A stretch of DNA of 64,000 nucleotides, taken from assembly GCF_963666025.1 (NCBI RefSeq), contig NZ_OY762552.1, forward strand, positions 1,093,501 through 1,157,500, given 5' to 3'. The stretch is from an uncultured Methanobacterium sp. (GTDB taxonomy: Archaea > Methanobacteriota > Methanobacteria > Methanobacteriales > Methanobacteriaceae). The position numbers and the translations under genes were made by a program. How positions within the stretch are numbered: position 1 is the first letter of the stretch; each line of letters begins with the position of its first letter. Shown here one piece after another: positions 51,656-61,077 of this stretch. The notes under the pieces are model-generated. The model was given only the letters and a program-made list of their open reading frames with translations. It was not told the DNA's origin and made no database searches.

Positions 51656-53038
51656 TTAATAATTTCTTTTAAGACGTCTTACGTATATAGTAGCCCAGAT
51701 ATAGGCCACTGCACATCCCAGTCCTCCTCCGACTACTATTCCCCACCAGACACCTGAGGATCCAAATCCCAGTGTGAAGGCGAATAGATAGGCGAAGAAG
51801 GCAACAAATACCACTTCTCTCAATACTGTTAGTATCAGGGAGGTGAATCCTTTACCCATTGCCTGGAATATAGAGCTTGCAGTGATTCCCAGTGGAACGG
51901 TGATGAAGAATATGAACATCACCTGAAGGAAAGCTGCTATGGATGGTGCCATGAAGGCACTTTCCGGGGAGTAGGTGAATATAGTGGCTATACTCCCGGC
52001 GAATAGATAGGTTAATGTAGCAGTAACCAGGGCTATTCCCACTCCTAACTTGGCAGAATAACTTAAAGCCGTGGATAGGTTTTCATATTTACGGGCCCCG
52101 TATGCTGCTCCACCAACAGTGATGGCGGCGGTTCCAATTCCAATTGGTGGTATCATGGCCATCATAACCACTCTCCAACCCGCAGTGTAGACTGCAACTG
52201 CCTCTGCTCCCCCGGTTATAACCAGCATGAAGTTTAAGATTATTCCCAGTATAGACATGACCAGTGATTCAACACTGGCTGGTAGTGCTACCATCAAAAT
52301 ATTTTTAACCACATTCCAACTCGCTTTGAAGTCTTTTCTCGAGAAAGAGACATAAGTATCTCTTTTTAACAGTAACCAGTAGATCAGGACCACACAAGAG
52401 ATGGAACTGGAAATTATGGTAGCCCAGGCTGCCCCACTTACTCCCCATCCAAAGTAGTATATGAATATAGGGTCCAAAAATATATTCAGGACGGTAGTGG
52501 CTGCAATGGCATACATTGGCCGATTCACATCCCCCTCTGCCCGTAGAATACCGGAAGCTACGTTGGAGAACATGAAGAAAATAAGACCCCCGAATACTAT
52601 CTGACCGTATTGCATTGCCAGATCTACTGTAACACCTGCACCCATCAGTAGCAGGATGGGTTTTAAGAATAACAACAGGACAACTGTTACTCCCGCAGAT
52701 ACCGCAATTGTGAGTAGTAATGAATGCATTGCCGCATTATCTGCACCTTTTTTATTCTTGGCACCTATGCATCGGGCGATCAATGACATTGCCCCTGCCC
52801 CCAGACCATTACCCAAACCTATCACTATCATAAAAAGAGGGTTGATGAAACCTAACGCAGCCAGGGCATTTGGTCCAAGACCGGCAACCCATATACTATC
52901 TGCCAAGTTGTAAGCCATGATCAAGAACATAGAAATGACCATGGGCATTGCCAGTACCCTGATTGCCCGTTTAGGTTCCCCCGTAACCATGGAGATACGC
53001 TGATCCACATCTTTTGAACTTTGATTATCAGTATTCAT
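51656..53038 (-). CDS. MATE-family multidrug/cation exporter
   Basis: This 460-aa membrane protein has twelve helices arranged as two repeats. Family signatures include MAYNLADSIWVAGLG in helix 1-2, GLGNGLGAGAMSLIARCIGAKNKK, and in the second half GIGTAAITVGGAAYGARKY. It would export organic cations or drugs in exchange for Na+ or H+. It belongs to the archaeal NorM/DinF-like group; substrate unknown. The start ATG is preceded by GGAGAAAAAG. Regulation is not apparent. Confidence 0.93.
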   Translation of the reverse strand: MNTDNQSSKDVDQRISMVTGEPKRAIRVLAMPMVISMFLIMAYNLADSIWVAGLGPNALAALGFINPLFMIVIGLGNGLGAGAMSLIARCIGAKNKKGADNAAMHSLLLTIAVSAGVTVVLLLFLKPILLLMGAGVTVDLAMQYGQIVFGGLIFFMFSNVASGILRAEGDVNRPMYAIAATTVLNIFLDPIFIYYFGWGVSGAAWATIISSSISCVVLIYWLLLKRDTYVSFSRKDFKASWNVVKNILMVALPASVESLVMSILGIILNFMLVITGGAEAVAVYTAGWRVVMMAMIPPIGIGTAAITVGGAAYGARKYENLSTALSYSAKLGVGIALVTATLTYLFAGSIATIFTYSPESAFMAPSIAAFLQVMFIFFITVPLGITASSIFQAMGKGFTSLILTVLREVVFVAFFAYLFAFTLGFGSSGVWWGIVVGGGLGCAVAYIWATIYVRRLKRNY

Positions 53039-53293
53039 CTTTTTCTCCGTTTTAATACTCTAAAAACATTCGACTAAGAGGTTTTAAGATTTTAAAAATC
53101 TTAATTAGCTCTTTAAACTAATTTAACTCCAATTATAGATATAATTTAAGATAAGAGGAGTTATTATCAACTATTTAGCTGGAATAGGTAAAATTAGATT
53201 CAACACTATTAAATTGTTGATACAGATATATATCTTTGTGGTCGCCAGATAAAAATAATTAATAATTCTTGGGCATTTTCTGTTTAAAAGTTT

Positions 53294-54133
53294 TTATTCA
53301 GAAATGTAGAGTAAAGCCGATGATCTGGCAAAAAACATAACTAAATAAGCAACAAGGAATGAGTATAATACTGTGAACACGTTAAAACTAACCAAGTTAG
53401 CTGGAAAAAGGAAATTAACCAGATTTAACAATGTAAGCAGGGCAAAAAAGATAATCACCATTGTAACGTACCAGAAAATGAGTTTGCCCCATCCTATCTC
53501 ACCAATTTCATTGATTATTTCATTGAACCGGAATGCTGTTTTTAAATCACCATCGTAGTTTGCCATATGCACCAGAGCCATGAAAAATAGGGGTGCAACT
53601 GCCACCATATACAGAATCCCAATAAGAGCTGTTGATCCTTCCGGAATCATAATTGGGAACTCACCTAAAACTGACATGAAATTTAGAAACATTAATCCAA
53701 TTTTAGACTCGAATAAACCAGTAAGTAAGTAGTTTAGATCCATACCCATCATTGAAAGATAATTTACAAGGTAGTCAAAAGAACCTTGTATAAAATATAT
53801 TATCATTAAGATAGCAGGGAGACAGTAAACAAAACTGATCAGGTAAACCTTCAAACCATCTGTTAACATAATTTTCCAATTACCAAAAACAGGAGGTTTG
53901 GAAAGATCATCAAGGGATGACTTTAAAATTTTAAGGAAATAACCATCAACGAAAAATCCAATCACAAATCCAATTAATATTAAAATCCACACTACCATGA
54001 AATCTGTTACACCGAATGATTGGATAATGGGAGATATGCTTGTGATTAGAGTGATAATTCCCAAGATCAAAAATTTTTTCAAATCTGAAAGGGGATATTT
54101 TAGAGAATTCCCTATTATTTCCTTTAGATCCAT
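53294..54133 (-). CDS. DUF4013-family membrane protein
   Basis: This membrane protein of about 279 aa has six predicted helices. It starts MDLKEIIGNSLKYPLSDLKK, the characteristic start of DUF4013 proteins, which are abundant in methanogens and halophiles, and continues with VDGYFLKILKSSLDD. The function of the family is unknown. I use ATG 54133 because family members start there and GGGG lies 9 nt upstream; an in-frame ATG at 54184 adds 17 residues. It is divergent from the flavoprotein gene, with a 123-nt spacer. Confidence 0.83.
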   Translation of the reverse strand: MDLKEIIGNSLKYPLSDLKKFLILGIITLITSISPIIQSFGVTDFMVVWILILIGFVIGFFVDGYFLKILKSSLDDLSKPPVFGNWKIMLTDGLKVYLISFVYCLPAILMIIYFIQGSFDYLVNYLSMMGMDLNYLLTGLFESKIGLMFLNFMSVLGEFPIMIPEGSTALIGILYMVAVAPLFFMALVHMANYDGDLKTAFRFNEIINEIGEIGWGKLIFWYVTMVIIFFALLTLLNLVNFLFPANLVSFNVFTVLYSFLVAYLVMFFARSSALLYISE

Positions 54134-54256
54134 ATTATTAACCCCATTTTTATTTCCATTTAGTATTCTTCCTATTTCATCCATTATTAATATGATTATT
54201 TATATAGAAATAATCTGCTAAAAATATCCCCCCTAACCATCTTTAAAAAGGAGAAA

Positions 54257-55342
54257 TTGAATTTGTACGACGTTATAGTGATCGGAGCAGGGCCTGCTGG
54301 TTGTATTGCTGCTAAAAAATTAGGAGAATCAGGTTACAAAGTTTTATTAACCGAAAAAATGAGTTTACCCCGGGAAAAGTCATGTTCAGGCATTCTCATA
54401 CCAAAATCAATCCAGATGATAGAAAAAGAGTTTGGGAAAATACCAGAGTCTGTTTTCTCCCATCCCAGGATTAGTCAGGGAATTATAATTAACAGCACCC
54501 ATGGGGAGGAGTACCGGTTTGAAAGTGAAGGTTACAATATCTGGAGGAACTTATTCGACCAGTGGATGGGCCTTAAAGCAGAAGACGCCGGTTGCACCCT
54601 CCAAACACTGACTGCAGCAACTGGTTGTGAAGAAGAAAAGGACCATGTCAGGGTAACCTTCGCCAAAATACCTGCCCGAAACCATGCCCGGTTTTTAGAA
54701 AATGGAAGCCCTGAAATCTTTCATGAGAAGGCCAGGATGGTGATAGCCTGTGATGGTGCATCCAGCAGGATAAAAAGGGATATTTTAAAATCACCCTCAA
54801 ATCACATAATCACCTATCAAACCTTCTGTAAGGGTAGTATTGGCCTTGATTATGGGTTTTTCCATGCCTTTTTAGATCAGCAATTTTCACAGTACGATGC
54901 ATGGTTCAATGTAAAGGATGATTACCTGATTATTGGTGTGGGGGTTAAAGATGCTTCTTTAATGAAACATTACCATTCTAAATTTGTTTCATATCTAAAA
55001 TCACATTACCATGCGCGGATAAGTCCCTTTGAAAGGGAAGAAGTGGGCTTAATGCCATATATCACTCCAGAATTCCCGGTGAACCTGGGAAAAGGCAGGG
55101 TGATTTTTGCAGGGGATGCTGCCCATCTTTTAAATCCCATGGGTGAAGGAATATCCAGTGCCCTGGCCAGTGGTTCTGCTGCATCTGAGGCCATTAAAAC
55201 CGAACTTGGATCTGAAAGTGATATAAATTCACAGAACGTGTTGAATAGGTATGAGAGTAACTTAAAAGGAGAAATTGAGTACATGATGAGGCAGTGGAAG
55301 TTTTTAAGTACTATTTCACCAGAGTTCAGGAATTTTTATTGA
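54257..55342 (+). CDS. FAD-dependent oxidoreductase (geranylgeranyl reductase-like)
   Basis: This 361-aa flavoprotein has the Rossmann FAD loop VIGAGPAGCIAAKKL at the N-terminus and the second FAD motif GRVIFAGDAAHLLNPMGEGI near residue 280. PREKSCSGILIPKSI is a hallmark of the geranylgeranyl reductase group (P-x-x-K-x-C-x-G). Family members reduce isoprenoid double bonds, including those of archaeal lipids; others hydroxylate aromatic compounds. It lacks an obvious lipid-gene neighbour. Translation starts at TTG after AAAGGAGAAA. Confidence 0.88.
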   Translation: MNLYDVIVIGAGPAGCIAAKKLGESGYKVLLTEKMSLPREKSCSGILIPKSIQMIEKEFGKIPESVFSHPRISQGIIINSTHGEEYRFESEGYNIWRNLFDQWMGLKAEDAGCTLQTLTAATGCEEEKDHVRVTFAKIPARNHARFLENGSPEIFHEKARMVIACDGASSRIKRDILKSPSNHIITYQTFCKGSIGLDYGFFHAFLDQQFSQYDAWFNVKDDYLIIGVGVKDASLMKHYHSKFVSYLKSHYHARISPFEREEVGLMPYITPEFPVNLGKGRVIFAGDAAHLLNPMGEGISSALASGSAASEAIKTELGSESDINSQNVLNRYESNLKGEIEYMMRQWKFLSTISPEFRNFY

Positions 55343-55510
55343 ATTAAATGACTTTACCACCCTAGTAGCTGTTTATTCATAAGAAAATATCCATCTACGA
55401 TTATTTCTTACTGACTTATCTCATCTGCTGACTTATCGTGATAATTTTCACTAAAAAAGTTTTAAATAATATCTGTTTGTGAACATAACAGTATCAAAGG
55501 AGGTGAGAGT

Positions 55511-55879
55511 TTGAACAGAAGGTTAATAGCTATAATATTGATTGTAATCGTGATTTTAGTAGCAGCAGGAGCATGGTTCTTTTTGAAACCATCACCATCG
55601 GTGAATATCACCTTAACTAACGACACCAGTAGCAGTGTTAATACCGCCAATCAACACAAAAATCAGACAAATAATACTAGTACGACCAATATAACTGCAG
55701 CAAAGGCAAAAGAACTGGCAGGTAAGTACGTTGGAGTTGGAGTGACGCTTGAAACACCCACACTGACCACTTATAAGAATGTTCAGGTGTGGAAGGTGCC
55801 AGTGGTGACATATTCACCCAACAAGACCAATCTTGATCCCATCTATATCAACGCCAAAACAGGAACACGGGTGGTTTAA
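55511..55879 (+). CDS. Exported PepSY-like small protein
   Basis: This 122-aa protein has an N-terminal membrane anchor or signal (residues 4-26), then a Ser/Thr/Asn-rich linker and a C-terminal domain TAAKAKELAGKYVG through YINAKTGTRVV. That last part resembles a PepSY unit, in which I-x-A-x-T-G is the usual end. PepSY proteins inhibit peptidases or bind peptides outside the cell. It starts at TTG with a near-perfect AGGAGGTGA site. It stands alone between the flavoprotein and another anchored protein. Confidence 0.7.
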   Translation: MNRRLIAIILIVIVILVAAGAWFFLKPSPSVNITLTNDTSSSVNTANQHKNQTNNTSTTNITAAKAKELAGKYVGVGVTLETPTLTTYKNVQVWKVPVVTYSPNKTNLDPIYINAKTGTRVV

Positions 55880-56067
55880 ATCACCCTTTAATATATTTTA
55901 TTTTTAAAATATCCTTTTATTTAAGTACTCCCATTAAAAAAGCCAGTTTAGAATATACAGATCACACAAGTTTCCAATAGAAGTGGACTCACTTTATTCC
56001 TAGATGATCAATCTTGATCCTATAATTACCACAAAATTTTCGTTATCCCTCAGTTACTATTTTAACA

Positions 56068-56086
56068 GTACTATTTATAATAGTAC
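56068..56086. promoter_or_regulatory. Perfect 8-bp inverted repeat upstream of an exported-protein gene
   Basis: GTACTATT (56068-56075) and AATAGTAC (56079-56086) are perfect inverted repeats around TAT, about 75 nt before the gene at 56161. This may be an operator or a TATA-containing dyad. Confidence 0.45.
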
Positions 56087-56160
56087 ATGTAATAATAAAA
56101 ATAAGTTTTAACCAGATTCATAATGTTTGAATCAATATCAATAGATTTAAAGGTGTTTAA

Positions 56161-56712
56161 ATGGTATCCTCCCGGGAAAAAATCGGAATAATCATTGTCA
56201 TCATTTTAATTATCAGCCTTATTGCCTACAACTTTACAAAAACTGGCGGAATAGAACAAAACACTCCAGTGAATACTTCATTTTTCTCTGCGAATGGAGT
56301 TAGCTTTGAGTATCCCTCATCATGGAGAATAACCACTGAAAAACAGGACGATGATACGTTCATTGTGGGACTTAAGGATGACTCTTCGTTATTCAAAATG
56401 CCACCATTCCAATTGCAGATAACCCCTAATTATGGTATATCTGAAGAAGGTTTGAAAAAACAGCTGGAGAATACTGTTCCCAGTGATGGTTGGAGTAAAG
56501 TTTCAAATTCAACGATCATTATAGATGGAAAGACTGCTTACCTGGAAGTTTTTAATGTTAAAAGCATCTGGCCACCAGTATGGGATGATAAACTGGAAAT
56601 CATTACCCTGGCCAACAATAACAGTACTTACACCATACTTCTTGAAGCACCCCAAGACCAGTTCAATAAAGAACACTTCGACATCCTATTAAACAGTTTC
56701 AAAATAGAATAA
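56161..56712 (+). CDS. Membrane-anchored PsbP-like exported protein
   Basis: This 183-aa protein has one N-terminal helix (about 8-24) and an exterior alpha/beta domain. The pattern FFSANGVSFEYPSSWRI, followed by a late FDILLNSFKIE, is typical of PsbP-related proteins that are frequent in Methanobacterium. No function is established for these archaeal members; surface or lipoprotein-like roles are likely, though no lipobox Cys is seen. Only 14 nt separate it from the next gene, so the two may be co-transcribed. Confidence 0.72.
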   Translation: MVSSREKIGIIIVIILIISLIAYNFTKTGGIEQNTPVNTSFFSANGVSFEYPSSWRITTEKQDDDTFIVGLKDDSSLFKMPPFQLQITPNYGISEEGLKKQLENTVPSDGWSKVSNSTIIIDGKTAYLEVFNVKSIWPPVWDDKLEIITLANNNSTYTILLEAPQDQFNKEHFDILLNSFKIE

Positions 56713-56726
56713 TATGGAGGCATTTG

Positions 56727-57410
56727 ATGGTTAATGAAATAGATTACTATAAATCCAAAAAATCCGAGTTTTTTGCCCAATTTAATGAGTTCTGTGAACG
56801 GGTTGGTGTTTTAATCCAGGATAAATATGGTGAAAACTTCAAAAAGGAAGTTATGGGGGAAATTAAAGTAGAATACGAATCCATCTATGATCAATTACCC
56901 TATATTGGTGGGGATGAAAATTATCTAACCACTGATCTGGTTGGTGCGGCAGGAAGCCTTGCATTCTATTTAGTTCTAAAAAGGCATGGAAAACCTTTAA
57001 AAGAAATTGGAGAAATGGCGTATAAGGCAGAAGAAAAGGCATTTGAAGATCATCCCGAAGCAGTCCCTCCCATGAACAATCCAGAATCTATTCCTTATAT
57101 GAAATATGCTGCTGAAATGTCTCTGAAAAAAAGGTTTCCAGGAGACTGGGTTTACGATTTTCTAGAGGGAAATGAGGAATTTGATTTAGGCATGGATTTT
57201 ACCCAATGTGGCATACAAAAACTATACCATAAATATGATGCAGATGAATTCACCCCTTACCTGTGCGCCATGGACATTATAATGAGTGAATGTGGGAATT
57301 TAGGACTACACCGGACACAAACCCTTGCTGAAGGTAGCAATAAGTGTGATTTCCGTTACAGGGGTGGACGAGAAACTAAAATTTCCAATACGGTAATAAA
57401 AAAAGATTAA
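56727..57410 (+). CDS. ATC hydrolase-family protein
   Basis: This 227-aa soluble protein resembles the L-2-amino-thiazoline-4-carboxylic acid hydrolase family. The signature C-terminal region is present: LCAMDIIMSECGNLGLHRT, then EGSNKCDFRY. An N-terminal helical part (YYKSKKSEFFAQFNEF) is typical. The name comes from one bacterial enzyme, and most homologues in anaerobes have unproven substrates. Conserved Cys in CDFRY could be catalytic. The start ATG 56727 follows GGAGG; a TTG 3 nt earlier is less likely. It may be co-transcribed with the preceding anchored protein. Confidence 0.82.
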   Translation: MVNEIDYYKSKKSEFFAQFNEFCERVGVLIQDKYGENFKKEVMGEIKVEYESIYDQLPYIGGDENYLTTDLVGAAGSLAFYLVLKRHGKPLKEIGEMAYKAEEKAFEDHPEAVPPMNNPESIPYMKYAAEMSLKKRFPGDWVYDFLEGNEEFDLGMDFTQCGIQKLYHKYDADEFTPYLCAMDIIMSECGNLGLHRTQTLAEGSNKCDFRYRGGRETKISNTVIKKD

Positions 57411-57607
57411 CCAGTTTAGGTAGAATGATCTGATTTAAAGATAGAAAAAAACTATTTAAGGGAAATTACTTCTGTTTAATAAATAAACCCCCGCTTAATG
57501 GGAAATAACCCCTGTTTAATAAAATAAAATAGTTTAAGTGAAAAAACTTTTTAATAAAATAAGATCGTTTAAGTGAAAAAAAACCCCTTTTAATTAAATA
57601 AAATATT

Positions 57608-58660
57608 TTAGGAAATAATAACCGGCAATCCCATGAATTCCCCATAACGAAGTACTGCTTGGGTTAAGGCATCATTTTCAGCTTTTGTTAGTTTTCTAAA
57701 GGGATTGCATTCCATTAATACGGCATCTTTTTTGAATGTGCGCTTCCAGGTACCAACTATCTGTCCATTAACTGCAATGGTTGACCTAAAAACATCCTGC
57801 AATTTTCTCTTACTGGTTTTATTCATGGAAGCACTACGGTCCTGGTATCCGAATAAATATTCATCATATGTTGGTAAAAGATGCGCCATGGTTGTAACAT
57901 TCTGTTGGGTGGCTTTATAGTACCAATAGGTTTTACCATCCACTGTTTCCTCGGTTAAATCTGATTTAACAGATGTTAAACCGGTTCGGGCATCAGCTGC
58001 CAGTAGCCCAGACCACCAAATAAAATCCTTCAACGTTGCAGGGCCACGGCTCTTGAAATAACGCCGGGCCAACTCTGCCAGTGCTTCTTCACGTGTGAGG
58101 TCGGTTTTGGGAACAGAATCCATTGACATGTAAAGGGGATTATTTCGTTCCACCCCACACTGACATATAATCCCATCAAGAGAAGCTCTTTGCAACATGT
58201 AAGGTGCACGCTGTCCTTCGGTGGATATTCCATTTTCCTGAACATTTACTAATAATTCTTTCCGGTTTAATTCATTTCCGCCTTCTAAAGCATGTTTTAA
58301 CACATAATTACTTTGTTTTAGAGTTTTATCATCCAATCCAAGCTCCCTGTACCTGCGCGTGTTGCTTTTAATAATCCTTGGTGCCATTAGCGTGAGCATC
58401 CAATGAATATCCTCAGCAGCTACTAAATGCAGGGTTCCTCGCATGAGCCACGTGCGGAAAATAGCCTTATCTTCAATTGCTTTTGCTACAATTACATCAG
58501 TACTCTCAGGCAAACGCAATCCCACTGCCCACTTAGCACCAGGGTAGTCCTGGCCCTGAATAGCCCCCATCCAGGATATTAGTTCAACAGGCTTCTTGAA
58601 CTTGGTAGATGTAAGCTGTTGATTATGAAGTCGTTCCAGGGCAATTTCTGATTGTTTCAT
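57608..58660 (-). CDS. Winged-helix DNA-binding protein (HTH_42, AlkZ/YcaQ-like)
   Basis: This 350-aa protein belongs to the HTH_42 family, made of tandem winged-helix domains. Its N-terminal region LISWMGAIQGQDYPGAKWAV covers the Q-x-Q motif that in AlkZ/YcaQ DNA glycosylases carries catalytic Gln residues (here QGQD). Further blocks are FRTWLMRGTLHLV, RGPATLKDFIWWSGL and LLPTYDEYLFGY. It might remove DNA crosslinks or alkylated bases; regulator function is the alternative. It lies 8 nt after the CruF-like gene, so the two are co-transcribed. Confidence 0.85.
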   Translation of the reverse strand: MKQSEIALERLHNQQLTSTKFKKPVELISWMGAIQGQDYPGAKWAVGLRLPESTDVIVAKAIEDKAIFRTWLMRGTLHLVAAEDIHWMLTLMAPRIIKSNTRRYRELGLDDKTLKQSNYVLKHALEGGNELNRKELLVNVQENGISTEGQRAPYMLQRASLDGIICQCGVERNNPLYMSMDSVPKTDLTREEALAELARRYFKSRGPATLKDFIWWSGLLAADARTGLTSVKSDLTEETVDGKTYWYYKATQQNVTTMAHLLPTYDEYLFGYQDRSASMNKTSKRKLQDVFRSTIAVNGQIVGTWKRTFKKDAVLMECNPFRKLTKAENDALTQAVLRYGEFMGLPVIIS

Positions 58661-58668
58661 GGAATTTT

Positions 58669-59505
58669 TTACCTCTTTAAATCAGGATTGTTCCAAATGA
58701 TGATTAGAGCCAGTATAACCACAAAGATCATGGTGAAAACCGTGATCAGGGCCATGGATAGTGTAGTATCATTGAACTGGTAGAATATGGAAAGTATGGT
58801 ACCCAAAGCCATTATACCATAGATTACCGGGCCTTCACTCCAGAATGGTTTGTTGGATAGTTCTGCTATTTTTTCTTCGGTTATTGAGTCGTATTTAGTC
58901 AGGTAGATTCCAAATAACTGGAAGATTATGTACACCACCATGAACCAGCCGAAGTAGTTGGATAGGGGAACTCCAAAATACGCTCCAGGGTTGTGCCATA
59001 CCCAGAGACCCTGCAGTGTGCTGCTGATGGGATCAACTGTGAGATCCCACATTACCATTAGAAAGGTGGCTATGAATGATACCAGGAAGACCTGTTTTCC
59101 TTTAAGTTTCTGGGAGTACTGGCCAGTTAATATGTTGGCCAGTATCCATGATAGGTAGCCCATGGCAAAGTATTCGAAAATTATGATCAGGGGAACAGGA
59201 AGCACTCCTAAACTTGGTGAATAATTGTAAAGTCCATATGGAAATCCAGTAATGACGCTAAGGTTCTCAAAGAACAAACTCACACCCGAAGCTATTAAAA
59301 AGAATGCAACCGTGCCTTTTAACCCGTAACGCTCCCTGGCTAAAATGAATACAACAATAAAGATAAGTGCAGTCACTGCAAAAGAATCCAATGCCAGTAG
59401 ATTGGTGTTACTGTATGAAAAAACTATGAAGATGTTGAATAAAAAGAATATCACTATTAAAAACCATCTTAACCTGTTGAATGAACTTGCCTCTTTTTCA
59501 GTCAT
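58669..59505 (-). CDS. Carotenoid biosynthesis protein (CruF-like, DUF422)
   Basis: This 278-aa membrane protein has seven to eight helices. Motifs FFENLSVITGFPYGLYNY and MWDLTVDPISSTLQGLWVWHNPG, given here in part as VITGFPYGLYNY and MWDLTVDP, fit the DUF422 family, which contains the bacterioruberin hydratase CruF. Methanogens usually lack carotenoid synthesis, so the substrate is probably another isoprenoid. It is the first gene of a two-gene operon with the winged-helix protein. Confidence 0.83.
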   Translation of the reverse strand: MTEKEASSFNRLRWFLIVIFFLFNIFIVFSYSNTNLLALDSFAVTALIFIVVFILARERYGLKGTVAFFLIASGVSLFFENLSVITGFPYGLYNYSPSLGVLPVPLIIIFEYFAMGYLSWILANILTGQYSQKLKGKQVFLVSFIATFLMVMWDLTVDPISSTLQGLWVWHNPGAYFGVPLSNYFGWFMVVYIIFQLFGIYLTKYDSITEEKIAELSNKPFWSEGPVIYGIMALGTILSIFYQFNDTTLSMALITVFTMIFVVILALIIIWNNPDLKR

Positions 59506-59711
59506 TTAATTCCCCCTATTTAAGTCTAAATTTACATATAATCTTTATTTCAATTTTGGATTATTTAAAACATTGACCAGAGCGAGTAGGGTCACACCGG
59601 TTTAATTCATGTGACTTCTCTTTAAGAGCTCATTTGAAAATCCCAGTTTAGAAGTTTAACAATAGTTATTAATATTTTAAGAATACAAATATACTATAGG
59701 GTGAGGAAAAA

Positions 59712-60155
59712 ATGGTAAGTATCAATGAGGACGCTCCGGTAGTGGCCAAGGTCCAAATCGAAATTGAAGCAGATCTAGATACTGTGTGGAATATCATGGC
59801 TAATATTGAATCATGGCCTAATTGGAATCCTGATGTGAAAGATGCGGTTCTTCATGGTGATTTAAAACCAGGAACACATTTCCAGTGGAAATCGGGTCCT
59901 GGAAAAATTACATCAGTGCTGCAGAATGTGGAACCTCCCCATCTTTTAGCCTGGACCGGTAAGACCATGGGGATTAACGCAATTGATATCTTTAAATTTG
60001 AGTTTGTAGATGGTAAAACCCTTGTAAAAGAAGAAGAATCATGGGAAGGCCTTTTAAGCCGTGCCATGCACGGGCGGTTCCAGACTATGCTGGAAGAATC
60101 ATTAGAATCAGGCTTGAAATATCTTAAAGCGGAAGCAGAATCTGTAAAAGATTAG
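59712..60155 (+). CDS. SRPBCC-fold protein (polyketide cyclase/START-like)
   Basis: This is a 147-aa helix-grip protein. The N-terminal strand and helix VAKVQIEIEADLDTVWNIM and NIESWPNWNPDVKDAVL are typical of the SRPBCC group, as is the hydrophobic-cavity C-terminal helix (QTMLEESLESGLKYLKAEA). It probably binds a hydrophobic ligand; catalysis is not implied. It precedes the VOC protein by 51 nt in the same direction, so they may form an operon, possibly for detoxification. Confidence 0.87.
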   Translation: MVSINEDAPVVAKVQIEIEADLDTVWNIMANIESWPNWNPDVKDAVLHGDLKPGTHFQWKSGPGKITSVLQNVEPPHLLAWTGKTMGINAIDIFKFEFVDGKTLVKEEESWEGLLSRAMHGRFQTMLEESLESGLKYLKAEAESVKD

Positions 60156-60206
60156 AAAGATTGTTTTTTTGATTAATATTCAAAAACCAGTGCAGGACCA
60201 AAAATC

Positions 60207-60632
60207 ATGAGGCAAAAGCTGAATCTCATCACCCTTGGTGTAAGTGATCTGGAAAAATCCCTAGAATTTTTTGAAAAAGGATTGAAATGGAAAAAATCTT
60301 CATCAAGCACTGATAAACTGGCCTTATTCCCATTAGGCGGAATAGTTATGGCATTGTATCCCAGGAAACTCCTGGCAGAAGATGCAACTGTAGAAGACAA
60401 TCCGACAGGTTTTTCAGGAATTACTATTTCTTACAATGCAAGGTCAGAAAGGGAAGTGGATGAGGTATTAGGAGAGGTTAAAACTTTAGGGGCAAAAATC
60501 GTGAAACCTCCTCAAAAAGTATTCTGGGGCGGTTATTCAGGCTATTTTCAGGATCCTGATGGTCATCTTTTTGAAGTGGCCTTTAACCCATTATGGGGAT
60601 TTGATGAGAACGATAATTTAGATATACCCTGA
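60207..60632 (+). CDS. VOC/glyoxalase-fold protein
   Basis: This 141-aa protein of the vicinal oxygen chelate family has two beta-alpha-beta-beta-beta units: LNLITLGVSDLEKSLEFFEK at the front and GYSGYFQDPDGHLFEVAFNP near the end. The metal ligands His and Glu in DGHLFEVA are present; a His or Gln expected in the first strand is not evident (LNLITLGV), so metal binding may be partial. It is likely involved in detoxification or lyase chemistry. Probably co-transcribed with the SRPBCC gene. Confidence 0.88.
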   Translation: MRQKLNLITLGVSDLEKSLEFFEKGLKWKKSSSSTDKLALFPLGGIVMALYPRKLLAEDATVEDNPTGFSGITISYNARSEREVDEVLGEVKTLGAKIVKPPQKVFWGGYSGYFQDPDGHLFEVAFNPLWGFDENDNLDIP

Positions 60633-61077
60633 TAAACGGAGTAAAACTTCCAAAACGGTGAAATGCCCAAATAATCATTTGTTTTAAGTACTAAACTTAA
60701 TTGTTTCATCCAATACCATTATGCTACCTAATTTTAAGTTAATCTGTGATTTGTTTTTATGTTCGCAATTTACATCCATCTAACTACATAGTTGGTCCAT
60801 TATCCCCCATTTAATCAAATAATTTTTTTATATTTAATTTAAACAAGATAGTACTATTGTATGAACTTTATAATGGCACAATTTTGCCTTAAGTCACTAT
60901 TATTGATAAAACAGGAAAATAATACCTTAAAACGCGAATCCAAAAGATTTATAGACTTCTCAACATATTAATAACCTATCATCAAGATAATTTTTTTATA
61001 CCTAGAGCAGGTAGATTACCAATTAAATTTTAAATCATGTGAAAGCTCAATGGCAAATCTAAAGAGGGAAACTGGAG
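60633..61077. other. Intergenic region before the repeat protein gene
   Basis: AT-rich sequence with no supported gene. A 10-nt palindrome ATAGTACTAT is at 60848-60857 and several TATA-like words follow. GAGGG (61063-61067) is the ribosome binding site of the next gene. Confidence 0.4.

Noticed and set aside
46253..60858. Recurring octamer AATAGTAC/GTACTATT (37460, 46253, 56068, 56079, 60851) as a shared regulon site
   Set aside because: At this base composition about five hits on both strands are expected by chance; only the perfect dyad at 56068-56086 is kept.
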